The notes beneath the pieces are model-generated. The model made no database searches, had not been told where the DNA came from, and saw nothing but the letters and a program-made list of their open reading frames with translations. The translations under genes and the position numbers were made by a program. Of a DNA stretch of 64,000 nucleotides, positions 1 through 9,669 are shown piece by piece. Numbering within the stretch: the first letter of the stretch is position 1; every line of letters begins with the position of its first letter. Source of the stretch: Bacteroidota bacterium (GTDB lineage: Bacteria; Bacteroidota; Bacteroidia; Chitinophagales; Chitinophagaceae). The DNA is taken from NCBI GenBank assembly GCA_947453145.1, contig CANGFA010000002.1, positions 62,001 to 126,000 of the forward strand. Direction: 5' to 3'.

Positions 1-1688
1 TGTATGAAAATGTTTTTAGACCGGATCAAAGCAAACCTATTTCTACTGAAGAAATAATAGATTGTCTTACAAACATAAGACAAAAAATAAAGGACGAAAA
101 TCATTTACTTTATTTATCCAAATTAGATAGCTTGTTAAATAAGGTCAAAATCTTTGGCACCCATTTCGCATCATTAGACATAAGACAGGATAGTCGCATA
201 CATACAAAGGTTTTATTAGATGTACATGCTACTATAAAAGCACAAAAGGGAATTGGCTTTTTGCCTGATAACTATACCAGCTTGAATCCTGAACAAAAAA
301 TAACTTATTTAGAGAAAATAGCCGAGAAAATAGATCCCACTTTGCTTACCGAAACCATCAGCAAAGATACCATTGAAAGTATTTATGCAATTGCTCAAGT
401 GCAAACCATGAATGGAATAAAAGGTTGTCACCGTTATGTTATTAGTAACTGTCAATCCGAAGTAAACGTAATGGAATTATATGCCTTGTTTAAACTTTGT
501 GGTTGGGATGAAACATTATCTAATGTGGACATTGTTCCTTTATTTGAAACCATCGACGATTTAAGTGCATCCGAAGAAATAATGAGTCGCTTATATGACA
601 ACACTTTATTTTCGGCACACTTAAAGGCAAGGAAAAGTCAACAACCCATTATGCTTGGCTTTAGTGACGGAACCAAAGATGGTGGTTATTTACAAGCCAA
701 CTGGCGTATTTATAAAGCAAAGGAATCACTCACAAAAATTTCTAGAAAAAATAATATTGTTGTTAAATTTTTTGATGGCCGTGGAGGACCACCAAGCAGG
801 GGTGGAGGTAAAACACATCAGTTTTATGCTTCCATGGGCAACCAAATTGAAAATGACGAGATACAAATAACCATTCAAGGACAAACCATTACCTCCAATT
901 TTGGGACAATACAATCTTCAAAATACAATTTAGAACAATTGTTAAGCGCTGGCGTTAGCCATGAATTATTTGCGGATACTAAACTACAGTTGACTAGCCA
1001 AGACCGACTGGTTTTGGAAGAGCTTGGCAATATAAGTTATCATGCCTATCAACAACTAAAGGAGCATCCATTATTCCTACCTTATTTGCAAAAATTTAGC
1101 CCACTTAATTATTATAGCAAAAGCAATATTGCAAGCCGTCCTGCAAAGCGAGGTGCAGGAGATACTTTAAAATTTGAAGATCTTAGAGCTATACCTTTTG
1201 TTGGAAGTTGGAGCCAACTAAAACAAAATGTACCTGGATTTTATGGGGTAGGTACTGCATTGCAGGTGTTAAAAGAAAAAGGACAATGGAAAGAAGTGCA
1301 ATCTTTATTTAATACAATTGGATTTTTCAAAACACTGATTGATAATAGTATGATGAGTATGGTTAAATCGAGTTTTGCAATTTCAAAGTTTATAGACAAA
1401 GACCCTTCCTATAGTGCCCTTTGGAATATGATTAAAGAAGAATTTAAACTTACCACACAACTGTATTTAGAACTTAGCAATACCAATAGTTTAATGGAAA
1501 ACGATACACTTGGAAAGTATTCCATTTTACTAAGAGATAAAATAGTACTACCACTACTTACTATTCAGCAATTTGCATTATGCCAAGTACAAGAACCCAA
1601 CCTAGATGCTGAATTAAAAGCTTCCTATGAAAAGCTATTAACAAGAACCATGTTTGGAGTGATTAATGCCGCCAGAAACTCCGTTTAA
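1..1688 (+). CDS. ppc: Phosphoenolpyruvate carboxylase, 5'-truncated by window edge
   Basis: Carboxylates PEP to oxaloacetate, an anaplerotic reaction in the cytoplasm. The ORF track starts at 132, but the same frame is open from base 3 (YENVFRPDQ...), so the gene enters from upstream; roughly the C-terminal 560 residues are present. The glycine-rich loop FFDGRGGPPSRGGG and the LGFSDGTKDGG segment are clear PEPC active-site motifs, in the form I associate with Bacteroidota enzymes. The N-terminal catalytic His region lies outside the window. The C terminus is NAARNSV where many PEPCs end in a conserved NTG. It converges with the glycosylase gene with only about 30 nt between them and no obvious terminator. 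Confidence 0.95.
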   Translation, partial: YENVFRPDQSKPISTEEIIDCLTNIRQKIKDENHLLYLSKLDSLLNKVKIFGTHFASLDIRQDSRIHTKVLLDVHATIKAQKGIGFLPDNYTSLNPEQKITYLEKIAEKIDPTLLTETISKDTIESIYAIAQVQTMNGIKGCHRYVISNCQSEVNVMELYALFKLCGWDETLSNVDIVPLFETIDDLSASEEIMSRLYDNTLFSAHLKARKSQQPIMLGFSDGTKDGGYLQANWRIYKAKESLTKISRKNNIVVKFFDGRGGPPSRGGGKTHQFYASMGNQIENDEIQITIQGQTITSNFGTIQSSKYNLEQLLSAGVSHELFADTKLQLTSQDRLVLEELGNISYHAYQQLKEHPLFLPYLQKFSPLNYYSKSNIASRPAKRGAGDTLKFEDLRAIPFVGSWSQLKQNVPGFYGVGTALQVLKEKGQWKEVQSLFNTIGFFKTLIDNSMMSMVKSSFAISKFIDKDPSYSALWNMIKEEFKLTTQLYLELSNTNSLMENDTLGKYSILLRDKIVLPLLTIQQFALCQVQEPNLDAELKASYEKLLTRTMFGVINAARNSV

Positions 1689-1717
1689 TTATACTTACGA
1701 TTTAGCTATGTTTTAAA

Positions 1718-2323
1718 TTAAACAGGCGCTTGGGTATCCTTCCATTTCCATAAATGCAAACAGGCATAGCTTTTAAAAGGAGACCAGCTTTCCGATTTTT
1801 TAAGCATCTTTAATTGTAATTCTTTTTTGGTCTCAAATTTAATTTTATACAATTTGATCATGGCCTGCTGAATACCTAAATCATCCACGGCGAAAACATT
1901 TTCATGCCCTAAACTAAACATCAATAACATTTCAACTGTCCATCTCCCTACCCCTTTAATTTGCGTAAGCAATTCAATCACAGCTTCGGGTTCCATTTTA
2001 TACAATTGCTTATCCATTATTCCATGGTCTAAAAAAAACTGGGCTACATTTTGCACATAGGCCACTTTAGAATTACTTAAGCCAATACTTCTTAAAACAG
2101 CAGGGTCGATTGCCAATACCTCCTCACAACTTGGCTCCTTACCATTATATAAACCCAAGAATCGATCAAATATAATCTTAGCCACTTTCGTACTAAGCTG
2201 CTGACTTACAATACTAGCTATTAATCGGATTGGGATATTTTTGCGACGCTTTAATGCATGCGTATCTTCCTTTAAAAGCGCAGCTAGTTTTAGATCCTTT
2301 TGTAAATGTGTTTTATAACTCAT
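1718..2323 (-). CDS. DNA-3-methyladenine glycosylase II family (HhH-GPD)
   Basis: A 201-residue base-excision repair glycosylase that removes alkylated purines from DNA. The helix-hairpin-helix plus Gly/Pro/Asp signature is visible as LTQIKGVGRWTVEMLL followed by the catalytic aspartate region FAVDDLGIQ. It is shorter than E. coli AlkA and lacks its N-terminal domain, as in the compact bacterial AlkA-like subfamily. No iron-sulfur cysteine cluster follows, which argues against endonuclease III or MutY. The start overlaps the upstream end of the divergent NTF2-like ORF as drawn in the track, but the true start of that gene is 2385, leaving about 60 nt for two divergent promoters. Confidence 0.88.
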   Translation of the reverse strand: MSYKTHLQKDLKLAALLKEDTHALKRRKNIPIRLIASIVSQQLSTKVAKIIFDRFLGLYNGKEPSCEEVLAIDPAVLRSIGLSNSKVAYVQNVAQFFLDHGIMDKQLYKMEPEAVIELLTQIKGVGRWTVEMLLMFSLGHENVFAVDDLGIQQAMIKLYKIKFETKKELQLKMLKKSESWSPFKSYACLHLWKWKDTQAPV

Positions 2324-2384
2324 GCCACAAATTAGGGAGATTTATTTATTTATCTTAACTTTTGACTCTATTCAAATTAACCAT

Positions 2385-2864
2385 ATGAAAAAAATTATCC
2401 CATTCATAGTCATTTTATTTGCACATACTTTAAATGCACAAAACAACGATACTACAAAAGCGGGTCCTATAGAGTGCTTTGTTATTGCAACAGATGAAAG
2501 AGAAAATATCAAAGCCATTCAAAGTATTTTAGATAACCAAATTAAATATTGGAACAGCGGCAATTTAGACTCATTTATGGTTGGCTATTTACACAGTGAT
2601 AGTCTTGTGTTTATTGGGAAATCGGGGGCTACTTATGGATATGAAAACACATTAAAAAATTATAAAAAAAACTACCCCGACAAAAGTCATATGGGTAAGT
2701 TGAATTTTGAAATTGTAAGCATGAAGCCGCTTAGTGCTAACTATTATTTTGTAATCGGAAAATGGTTTTTAAAAAGAACGGTAGGTGACCTTAACGGTGT
2801 ATATACTTTGGTATTTAAGAAAACAAAAGAGGGCTGGAAAATTATTTCGGACCACAGTAGCTAA
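2385..2864 (+). CDS. Secreted NTF2-like / DUF4440-type protein
   Basis: A 159-residue protein with a signal peptide (MKKIIPFIVILFAHTLNAQ) followed by one NTF2-like alpha+beta domain. The pattern IQSILDNQIKYWNSGNLDSFMVGYLHSDSLVFIG ... YTLVFKKTKEGWKIISDHSS is typical of the DUF4440/SnoaL-like group, a fold used for small-molecule binding or catalysis. I moved the start from 2322 to the ATG at 2385, because only that start gives a proper signal peptide. The protein is presumably periplasmic or exported. The substrate is unknown, and the convergent M23 gene gives no functional clue. Confidence 0.8.
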   Translation: MKKIIPFIVILFAHTLNAQNNDTTKAGPIECFVIATDERENIKAIQSILDNQIKYWNSGNLDSFMVGYLHSDSLVFIGKSGATYGYENTLKNYKKNYPDKSHMGKLNFEIVSMKPLSANYYFVIGKWFLKRTVGDLNGVYTLVFKKTKEGWKIISDHSS

Positions 2865-2929
2865 ACACCACAAGCTTCCGATTGTACTCATCTAATACTG
2901 CCACATTTATGCTCAGGTAATTGTGTTGC

Positions 2930-3901
2930 CTAATCTAAACTTTGCTTATTGTTAGCAGCTGCTTTTAAGATACGATCAAATTGTTCAGGCGTAAGATCAT
3001 TATAAAAATAATAAATAGGATCCACCTTGGTTCCTCTTTTAATAACCTCGTAATGGCAATGTGGTCCGGTACTTTTACCAGTACTTCCAATGTAACCAAT
3101 AACTTGTCCCCTAGTAACTTTTTGACCTGCGTTGGTATTTACTTTTACCATATGCCCATAAAGGGTTTGATAACCAAACCCATGGTTAATGACTACTTTG
3201 TTTCCATAACCATCTGCACTAAATCCGGCAACTTCTACAACCCCATCTGCAGTAGCATAAATAGGGGTTCCGGCTGGTGCAGTAAAATCTAAACCCTGAT
3301 GCATTCTAATATTCTTATAAATGGGGTCTATTCGATAACCAAAACTACTTCCAATTCTATTTAAGTCCTTATTACTAACCGGTTGTATAGCAGGTATGGC
3401 TCTTAACAATTTTTCTTTGTTCTTTACCATATCATTGATTTCTACATAAGAGCTGTCTTGAAATTTAACCCTCAAACTAAGTTTATTTAATTGAGCTGCC
3501 ATATTATCGGTTAATTCGGTACTCGTTAAATTTTGAATAGATAACACTTCTTTTTTGGCTTCCATTAGTTTTAAGCGCGCACTGTCCGGAATAGGATCGG
3601 CTTCAAAAATAGATCTATATACATCGTTGTCCCTATTTTCCAATTCCAGCATTTGCAACTCCAATTGTTTAACACGATCTTGCAAAACGCTATAATTAGC
3701 CTTATATGCTTCATTTTGCTGACGAAGTAATTTTTCTTTTGGAGAATCGATGTATTGAAAAATAAGAATTACAATAATAATGGCCGTTGTTATCGAGGCA
3801 ATAATAAAACCAAACATTTGCAAGAGGCGCACACGTAAGGGAACCTCCACTTTTTCAAATCGAAGGGTATGTGTATTAAAGAAATATTTGATTTTCTTCA
3901 T
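2930..3901 (-). CDS. Membrane-anchored M23 family metallopeptidase with coiled coil
   Basis: A 323-residue cell-wall endopeptidase homologue. After a short cytoplasmic segment there is one transmembrane helix (about residues 28-50), then a coiled coil with the run LQDRVKQLELQMLELENRD, then a LytM/M23 domain. The zinc ligands are visible in MHQGLDFTAPAGTPIYA (H-x3-D) and YGHM (H-x-H type second motif near LYGHM...HCHYEV). With the ligands intact it is probably active on peptidoglycan crosslinks, anchored in the inner membrane and facing the periplasm. It is divergent from alaS. Confidence 0.9.
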   Translation of the reverse strand: MKKIKYFFNTHTLRFEKVEVPLRVRLLQMFGFIIASITTAIIIVILIFQYIDSPKEKLLRQQNEAYKANYSVLQDRVKQLELQMLELENRDNDVYRSIFEADPIPDSARLKLMEAKKEVLSIQNLTSTELTDNMAAQLNKLSLRVKFQDSSYVEINDMVKNKEKLLRAIPAIQPVSNKDLNRIGSSFGYRIDPIYKNIRMHQGLDFTAPAGTPIYATADGVVEVAGFSADGYGNKVVINHGFGYQTLYGHMVKVNTNAGQKVTRGQVIGYIGSTGKSTGPHCHYEVIKRGTKVDPIYYFYNDLTPEQFDRILKAAANNKQSLD

Positions 3902-3952
3902 TTCTCTTGGCTGATATTTGGGTCCAAATCATTAAAAAAGAGCCTATTTCCT

Positions 3953-3960
3953 TACCTTTG
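3953..3960 (+). promoter_or_regulatory. -7 promoter box upstream of alaS
   Basis: TACCTTTG matches the Bacteroidota -7 consensus TAnnTTTG and lies about 65 nt before the alaS ATG. No convincing -33 TTTG was seen at the usual spacing. Confidence 0.45.
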
Positions 3961-4024
3961 AAGCTCCTTAAAAAACATTACAAATATAGCTTTTTAAGGA
4001 AGAAATAGCTTAAAATTCCCATCC

Positions 4025-6721
4025 ATGATGACCAGTTCAGAAATTAGACAACAGTTTTTAGATTTTTTTGCATCCAAGGGGCATGCGATTGTACCCTCGG
4101 CCCCTATCGTAATAAAAAATGATCCAACATTGCTTTTTACCAATGCGGGCATGAATCAATTTAAAGATTTTTTCTTGGGCAATCAGGAGCCTACCCATCC
4201 AAGAATTGCAGATACACAAAAATGTTTGCGTGTAAGTGGAAAGCACAATGACTTGGAAGAAGTAGGTGTAGACACCTATCATCATACCATGTTTGAAATG
4301 TTGGGTAACTGGAGTTTTGGTGACTATTTTAAACCCGAAGCCATATCTTGGAGTTGGGAATTATTAACTAAAATATACAAATTAGATCCTGCTCGTTTAT
4401 ATGTTTCCGTTTTTGAAGGAGACCCTGCAGAAAATTTACCCTCTTCCAGTATTGCGCTAGAAGAGTGGAGAAAATGGGTGCCTGAAGAAAAAATTATTTA
4501 TGGAAATAAAAAAGATAATTTTTGGGAAATGGGCGACACTGGCCCTTGCGGTCCTTGTAGTGAGATTCATGTGGATATGCGCAGCGAGGAAGAAATCGCA
4601 AAAATTCCAGGTCGCGATTTAGTCAATAAAGACCACCCACAAGTAATTGAAATTTGGAACAATGTATTTATACAATATAATCGCAAAAAGGATGGCAGCC
4701 TAGAACCCTTACCTGCAAAGCATGTGGACACGGGTATGGGTTTTGAAAGATTGGTGCGTGTTATTCAAGGAAAGAAAAGTAATTACGATACAGATGTGTT
4801 TACAGGCACCATTCACATAGTTGCCCAAATTACAGGAAAGACCTATGACTTTAGTGATACCAAAGAAGCAGTTGCATTTAGAGTCATCGCCGATCATATT
4901 CGAGCCATTGCTTTTACCATTGCAGATGGTCAATTGCCGTCTAATACAGGGGCAGGTTATGTAATTAGAAGAATATTAAGAAGAGCAGTAAGATATTACT
5001 ACTCTTATTTAGATTACAAACATCCTTTGTTACATCAATTAATGCCAACGCTTGCAAAACAATTTGAAAAAGTTTTTCCTGAACTAAATGCACAACTTGA
5101 TTTTGTAACCAAAGTAGTAAAGGAGGAAGAGGAAGGATTTTTAAGAACTTTGGAAAAGGGATTAAAAAGAATGGATGATATTATAAGTACCCATCCAAAA
5201 GGAGCAAGCATTGAAGGTAAATTAGTTTTTGAGTTATTTGATACTTATGGATTCCCTGTAGATTTAACCCGTTTAATTGCAAGTGAAAATGAATTAACCG
5301 TAGACGAGGTTGGATTTGAAACAGAAATGAAGCAACAAAAAGACCGCAGTAGAGCAGCTACTGCAGTAGATACGGGCGATTGGATTTTAGTTGGAGAAGA
5401 AATACCTACTGAATTTATTGGTTATACACACATACAGGCCGATACCTCTTTAATAAAATATAGAAATGTTAAAGCAAAAGGCAAAGAAGGATATCAGTTA
5501 ATATTAGCTGCTACTCCTTTTTATGCAGAAAGTGGAGGTCAGGTTGGCGATAAAGGAACATTAACTTTTGAAGATGGATCGGTAGTGGAAGTAACGGATA
5601 CAAAAAAAGAAAATAACTTATTCATTCATTATACGGATACATTACCTGCTACAATTGGAACTAAAGTAAAAGCAACGGTTGACCTAACTTTAAGAACCAA
5701 TACTACTAAGCATCACTCTGCAACACATTTATTGCATGCAGCATTAAGAAGTGTATTAGGTAAACATGTTGCGCAAAAAGGAAGTTTAGTAAATGCCGAA
5801 CAATTACGTTTTGACTTCTCACATTTTGCAAAAATGACAGATTCCGAAATAGCATCTGTTGAAAAAATAGTGAATGAAAAAATAAAAGAAAATGTTCCTG
5901 TAATCATCAACGAAATGAGTAAAGATGAAGCAATTGCATTAGGGGCAATGGCTTTGTTTGGCGAAAAATATGGTAATAAAGTACGTGTTGTTATTATGGA
6001 TCCTGCTTATTCCATTGAATTATGTGGTGGAACCCATGTAGGACATACAGGTGAAATAGGTAATTTTATTTTAAAAGCAGAAGCATCCGTAGCGGCTGGC
6101 GTAAGAAGAGTAGAAGCAGTGGTGGGCGATGCAGCTGCAAGATACTTAACACAAGTAAATGAAAAATTGCACAAGCAAATTATTCAATTGACAGAAGCCT
6201 GTGCAAGTATCGCTGCAAAATTGAATACGAATTTCATTGCACCTGAATGGAATGAAAACTCCAGTGTGGATGTTTTAAATGATACCATTGCATCCGTTCA
6301 GGGAAGTCAAAAAGATTTAAGTAAAAAATTAGAGAGTCAAGAAGCGTTACTTATAAATGAATTATTTGAAACTTATAAAAACGCTTTCGAAAATATTAAG
6401 GATACTCAATTTATAGGTGCTCAATTACAAATTAGTAGTGGAGATCATTTAAAAAAATTAGCAAATCAACTTTGCGCAATGCATGAAAATGCGCTTGTTA
6501 TTTTAACTGCAGAAACTGGCGGAAAAGCAAGTGTTGCTTTAGCCATAAGCGAAAATTTAGCGAATACTAAAAATTGGCAGGCACCTGCAATTATTAAAGA
6601 AAAAATAGCCCCACTCATTAAAGGCGGTGGTGGTGGTCAAAAAACCTTAGCAACAGCGGGTGGACAGGATGCAACCCAATTAAGCCAAGTTTTAGAAGTA
6701 ATAAAATCCATGCTGCATTAG
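4025..6721 (+). CDS. alaS: Alanyl-tRNA synthetase
   Basis: Charges tRNA-Ala with alanine. The 898-residue length and domain order are standard: class II catalytic core (TNAGMNQFKDFF; TMFEMLGNWSFGDYF), the tRNA-recognition region, the editing domain with zinc ligands in HHSATHLLHAAL and CGGTHV, and the C-terminal DHHA1 domain with the glycine-rich KGGGGGQKTLATAGG. Two adjacent ATGs (4025 and 4028) make the start ambiguous by one codon. Editing residues look intact, so the protein should clear Ser- and Gly-tRNA-Ala. It is a single gene with its own promoter. Confidence 0.98.
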   Translation: MMTSSEIRQQFLDFFASKGHAIVPSAPIVIKNDPTLLFTNAGMNQFKDFFLGNQEPTHPRIADTQKCLRVSGKHNDLEEVGVDTYHHTMFEMLGNWSFGDYFKPEAISWSWELLTKIYKLDPARLYVSVFEGDPAENLPSSSIALEEWRKWVPEEKIIYGNKKDNFWEMGDTGPCGPCSEIHVDMRSEEEIAKIPGRDLVNKDHPQVIEIWNNVFIQYNRKKDGSLEPLPAKHVDTGMGFERLVRVIQGKKSNYDTDVFTGTIHIVAQITGKTYDFSDTKEAVAFRVIADHIRAIAFTIADGQLPSNTGAGYVIRRILRRAVRYYYSYLDYKHPLLHQLMPTLAKQFEKVFPELNAQLDFVTKVVKEEEEGFLRTLEKGLKRMDDIISTHPKGASIEGKLVFELFDTYGFPVDLTRLIASENELTVDEVGFETEMKQQKDRSRAATAVDTGDWILVGEEIPTEFIGYTHIQADTSLIKYRNVKAKGKEGYQLILAATPFYAESGGQVGDKGTLTFEDGSVVEVTDTKKENNLFIHYTDTLPATIGTKVKATVDLTLRTNTTKHHSATHLLHAALRSVLGKHVAQKGSLVNAEQLRFDFSHFAKMTDSEIASVEKIVNEKIKENVPVIINEMSKDEAIALGAMALFGEKYGNKVRVVIMDPAYSIELCGGTHVGHTGEIGNFILKAEASVAAGVRRVEAVVGDAAARYLTQVNEKLHKQIIQLTEACASIAAKLNTNFIAPEWNENSSVDVLNDTIASVQGSQKDLSKKLESQEALLINELFETYKNAFENIKDTQFIGAQLQISSGDHLKKLANQLCAMHENALVILTAETGGKASVALAISENLANTKNWQAPAIIKEKIAPLIKGGGGGQKTLATAGGQDATQLSQVLEVIKSMLH

Positions 6722-6853
6722 GAACCAAAATTTATTAAATAATTGATTTTCAATACTTTATTTTTCAATTTTAGAAATCTAAAGCCTTTTTCTTCTAGTA
6801 ATATTTTTTAAAAATTAACAATTGCGAATAAATTCGTAGTTAAAATATTTTCT

Positions 6854-6861
6854 TACATTTG
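6854..6861 (+). promoter_or_regulatory. -7 promoter box upstream of the PDZ protein
   Basis: TACATTTG fits TAnnTTTG exactly and lies 32 nt before the ATG at 6894. Confidence 0.5.
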
Positions 6862-6893
6862 TCCTACAAATTCATTCGTATAAAATTTTGTCT

Positions 6894-8108
6894 ATGAAAA
6901 AAATTGTTCTTGGAATAAGCCTTCTGCTAATGACGCAAACCTTGGTGAATGCGCAGGAAGTAATGATTATTAAAAAAAATAGTAAGGATTCAAGCATTAA
7001 GCCATTAATCGTTATCGATGGTGTGGTTAGTCCACAAGCAAATGTAAATGATATCGCTCCCAATGATATCCAATCCATCAATGTTTTAAAAGGAGCAAAT
7101 GCAACCAATAAATATGGCATAAAGGGCGATAATGGTGTTATTGAAATTACCTCTAAACATAAAATAAAAGCGGGCAAAGTAGACACCACTATTAATATGT
7201 CCATAGTAGTAGACGGAGATAAGGTAACCATTAACGGTAAGCCAGCAGACAAAAATGATCCAAGAATAATTAGAAGAGGAAAAGTAACCATTATAGGTGG
7301 CAAACCAGGTGAAACCATTACGGTTAAAGAGGATACGGTTACAAAAAATGATATTGAAATTGAAGAAACCGAGGATGAATCTGAGGATATGTTAGCTCCA
7401 CCCCCACCTCCTACCAATGCTGCATTCTTGGGCGTGGTGACAGAAGCTAACGATAAAGGAGCTAAAATAAATACGATAAGCGAAGGAAGTCCCGCTGAAA
7501 AAACTGGCTTACAAAAAGACGACATCATTTTAAAAGTAAATGATAAAAATATTGATAGCCCAAAAACATTATTTGAAGTGATTGGAACATTTAAACCAGA
7601 AGATAAAGTTAGCATTACTTATTTAAGAGAAGGGAAGGAAAAGAAAACAACTGCTGTTTTAGAAAAAAATAAAAATGTTGCATCCAATAATAATAATAAT
7701 TTTTATTTCAATTCCCCAAATGGAAATATGCCCAACATTATGCGCAGAGGATTTAGAATCAGTCCAAATCAAAATTTTAATTTTGAAATGCCACAAATGC
7801 CAGGATTAGATGGTTTGACCCGTCAATTTAACAGAAAACCTAAATTGGGAATCTCTATTGAGGACCTTGAAACGGGCGAAGGTGTCAAAATTAAATCGGT
7901 AACAGTTGGAACACCAGCAGAAAAAGCGGGTTTGAAAGCGAATGATATAATTGTACAATTTGGCGATAAAAAAGTAACCGATGTGAGTGATCTTTCATGG
8001 GAATACATGCAAGAAGGTCAAACTTTGAAATTTACAGTTCAACGTGGAAGTGAGAAAAAAAATATAGAAGTTAAAATTCCTAAAAAACTAAAAACAGCCG
8101 ATTTATAG
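6894..8108 (+). CDS. Secreted double-PDZ protein with TonB-plug-like N-terminal segment
   Basis: A 404-residue exported protein. A signal peptide (ending LVNAQ) is followed by PLIVIDGVVSP...NDIQSINVLKGANATNKYGIKGDNGVIEITSK, which closely resembles the plug motif of TonB-dependent receptors although no beta-barrel follows. After a charged region and a proline run (APPPPPTN) come two PDZ domains at about residues 175-260 (AAFLGVVTEAN...GSPAEKTGLQKDDIILKVND) and 315-400 (PKLGISIEDL...GTPAEKAGLKANDIIVQFGD). No protease domain is present, so it is a binding or scaffold protein of the periplasm or outer membrane. The start was moved from a TTG at 6888 to the ATG, which sits right at the signal peptide. 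Confidence 0.85.
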   Translation: MKKIVLGISLLLMTQTLVNAQEVMIIKKNSKDSSIKPLIVIDGVVSPQANVNDIAPNDIQSINVLKGANATNKYGIKGDNGVIEITSKHKIKAGKVDTTINMSIVVDGDKVTINGKPADKNDPRIIRRGKVTIIGGKPGETITVKEDTVTKNDIEIEETEDESEDMLAPPPPPTNAAFLGVVTEANDKGAKINTISEGSPAEKTGLQKDDIILKVNDKNIDSPKTLFEVIGTFKPEDKVSITYLREGKEKKTTAVLEKNKNVASNNNNNFYFNSPNGNMPNIMRRGFRISPNQNFNFEMPQMPGLDGLTRQFNRKPKLGISIEDLETGEGVKIKSVTVGTPAEKAGLKANDIIVQFGDKKVTDVSDLSWEYMQEGQTLKFTVQRGSEKKNIEVKIPKKLKTADL

Positions 8109-8130
8109 CTTCTTCAACAAACTACCCCCT

Positions 8131-8163
8131 AAAAGCCCTTCCTAGTTTATGAAGGGCTTTTTT
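8131..8163 (+). terminator. Intrinsic terminator after the PDZ gene
   Basis: The inverted repeat AAAAGCCCTTC / GAAGGGCTTTTTT with a 9-nt loop ends in a T-run. The A-run on the other side would also allow termination on the minus strand. Confidence 0.88.
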
Positions 8164-8201
8164 ATGACCCTCCTATAATAGGGTAAATGGGGCTTTTTTG
8201 G

Positions 8202-8209
8202 TACTTTTG
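8202..8209 (+). promoter_or_regulatory. -7 promoter box of gatB
   Basis: TACTTTTG matches TAnnTTTG. A transcript starting about 6 nt downstream would begin just before the ATGs at 8214 and 8223, which excludes the track start at 8187. Confidence 0.5.
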
Positions 8210-8222
8210 CTCTATGTTGAAC

Positions 8223-9659
8223 ATGGGAAAATACGAAGCAGTCATTGGGCTAGAAATACACGCACAATTGTCTACTGAAAGTAAATTATTTTGTGATGAT
8301 GCCACCAGCTTTGGAGCAGCACCAAACACCCATGTTAGCCCCATCACTTTAGGACATCCGGGCACCCTGCCTAAAACCAATACCAAAGCCATTGAGTATG
8401 CAATAAAAATGGGATTGGCTTGCAACTGTTCGATTGCAAAAGAAAATTATTTTGCAAGAAAAAATTATTTCTACCCGGACTTACCAAAAGGCTATCAAAT
8501 TTCTCAACATACAACACCTATTTGTGTTGGTGGTCATGTAACACTTAATACAAAGGATGGAGAAAAATGTATACAATTAAATCGTATACATTTAGAGGAG
8601 GATGCAGGTAAAAGCATCCATGACCAATCACCAACCCATACACTTATTGATCTTAACCGAGCTGGTACACCCTTAATTGAAATAGTTACGGAACCCTGTA
8701 TACATTCCGCAGAAGATGCATTTTTATATGTTACTGAAGTTCGAAAGTTGGTAAGATGGTTAGGGGTTTGTGATGGGAATATGGAAGAAGGAAGTTTAAG
8801 ATGTGATGCGAATGTTTCGGTAAGATTAAAGGGAGATCCCACTTTAGGAACCAAGGTAGAGGTTAAAAATTTAAACTCTATTCGTAATATCAAAAAAGCA
8901 ATTGAATTTGAAATTGAAAGACTTATTCATTTGAAAGAAACTGGAGGGACTATTATACAACAAACTAGAAGTTTCGACGCTAATAATGATACCACTTTCT
9001 CAATCAGAGATAAGGAAGATGCAAATGATTATAGATATTTCCCAGATCCTGATTTAGCCCCATTTAATTTAACAGAGGCATATATTGCAAGTATTAAAGC
9101 TGGCTTACCTAGCTTACCCAATGAATTAAAATCAACATGGAAAAGTACTTACGAATTATCGACTTATGATATCGAACAATTATGCGATAACAAGGAAGAG
9201 TCCGATTTTTTCATAACACTTACAAAACAAACAACGCATTATAAAGCAGCAGCCAATTGGATCATAGGCCCCATTAGAGAATATCTTCATGAAACAGCAC
9301 AAACATATGCCCAGCTGTATCATGCGATTCCCTATTTAGTTGAATTATTTAATTTAGTAGAAAGCGGGCAACTCAATTTCTCAGTAGCAACAAGCAAAGT
9401 GTTTAAGGCAGTCATGGAAAATCCGCAATCTCCTATCCAATATGCAGTTGACCAAAACCTAATTCAATCACAATCAATAGAAGAAATTGAAATGTGGATT
9501 AATGAAGTACTAGCTGAACATCCCGAAAAAGTAGCAGCATACAAAAAAGGGAAAAAAGGGTTAATAGGTTTATTTATGGGGGAAGTGAAAAAGAAAAGTA
9601 AAGGAAAGGCAGATCCTAAAAAAACAACACAATTATTAGAAGAAAAACTTTCATCTTAA
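8223..9659 (+). CDS. gatB: Asp-tRNA(Asn)/Glu-tRNA(Gln) amidotransferase subunit B
   Basis: The kinase and tRNA-binding subunit of the GatCAB amidotransferase, which converts misacylated Glu-tRNA-Gln (and/or Asp-tRNA-Asn) to the amidated form. The 478-residue protein has the conserved start YEAVIGLEIHAQLST, the PDLPKGYQISQ signature and the helical YqeY-like tail ending KKGLIGLFMGEVKKKSKGKADP. Neither gatA nor gatC is in the window, so the complex is encoded at scattered loci, as is common. I chose ATG 8223; ATG 8214 is an alternative. It is followed after 10 nt by the TlpA-like gene and is probably cotranscribed. Confidence 0.96.
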   Translation: MGKYEAVIGLEIHAQLSTESKLFCDDATSFGAAPNTHVSPITLGHPGTLPKTNTKAIEYAIKMGLACNCSIAKENYFARKNYFYPDLPKGYQISQHTTPICVGGHVTLNTKDGEKCIQLNRIHLEEDAGKSIHDQSPTHTLIDLNRAGTPLIEIVTEPCIHSAEDAFLYVTEVRKLVRWLGVCDGNMEEGSLRCDANVSVRLKGDPTLGTKVEVKNLNSIRNIKKAIEFEIERLIHLKETGGTIIQQTRSFDANNDTTFSIRDKEDANDYRYFPDPDLAPFNLTEAYIASIKAGLPSLPNELKSTWKSTYELSTYDIEQLCDNKEESDFFITLTKQTTHYKAAANWIIGPIREYLHETAQTYAQLYHAIPYLVELFNLVESGQLNFSVATSKVFKAVMENPQSPIQYAVDQNLIQSQSIEEIEMWINEVLAEHPEKVAAYKKGKKGLIGLFMGEVKKKSKGKADPKKTTQLLEEKLSS

Positions 9660-9669
9660 ATTTATATTT

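Noticed and set aside
6872-7615. 247-residue minus-strand ORF
   Set aside because: It is the antisense shadow of the PDZ gene; its Ser/Leu/Pro-rich repeats mirror the coding bias of the opposite strand and it shows no domain.
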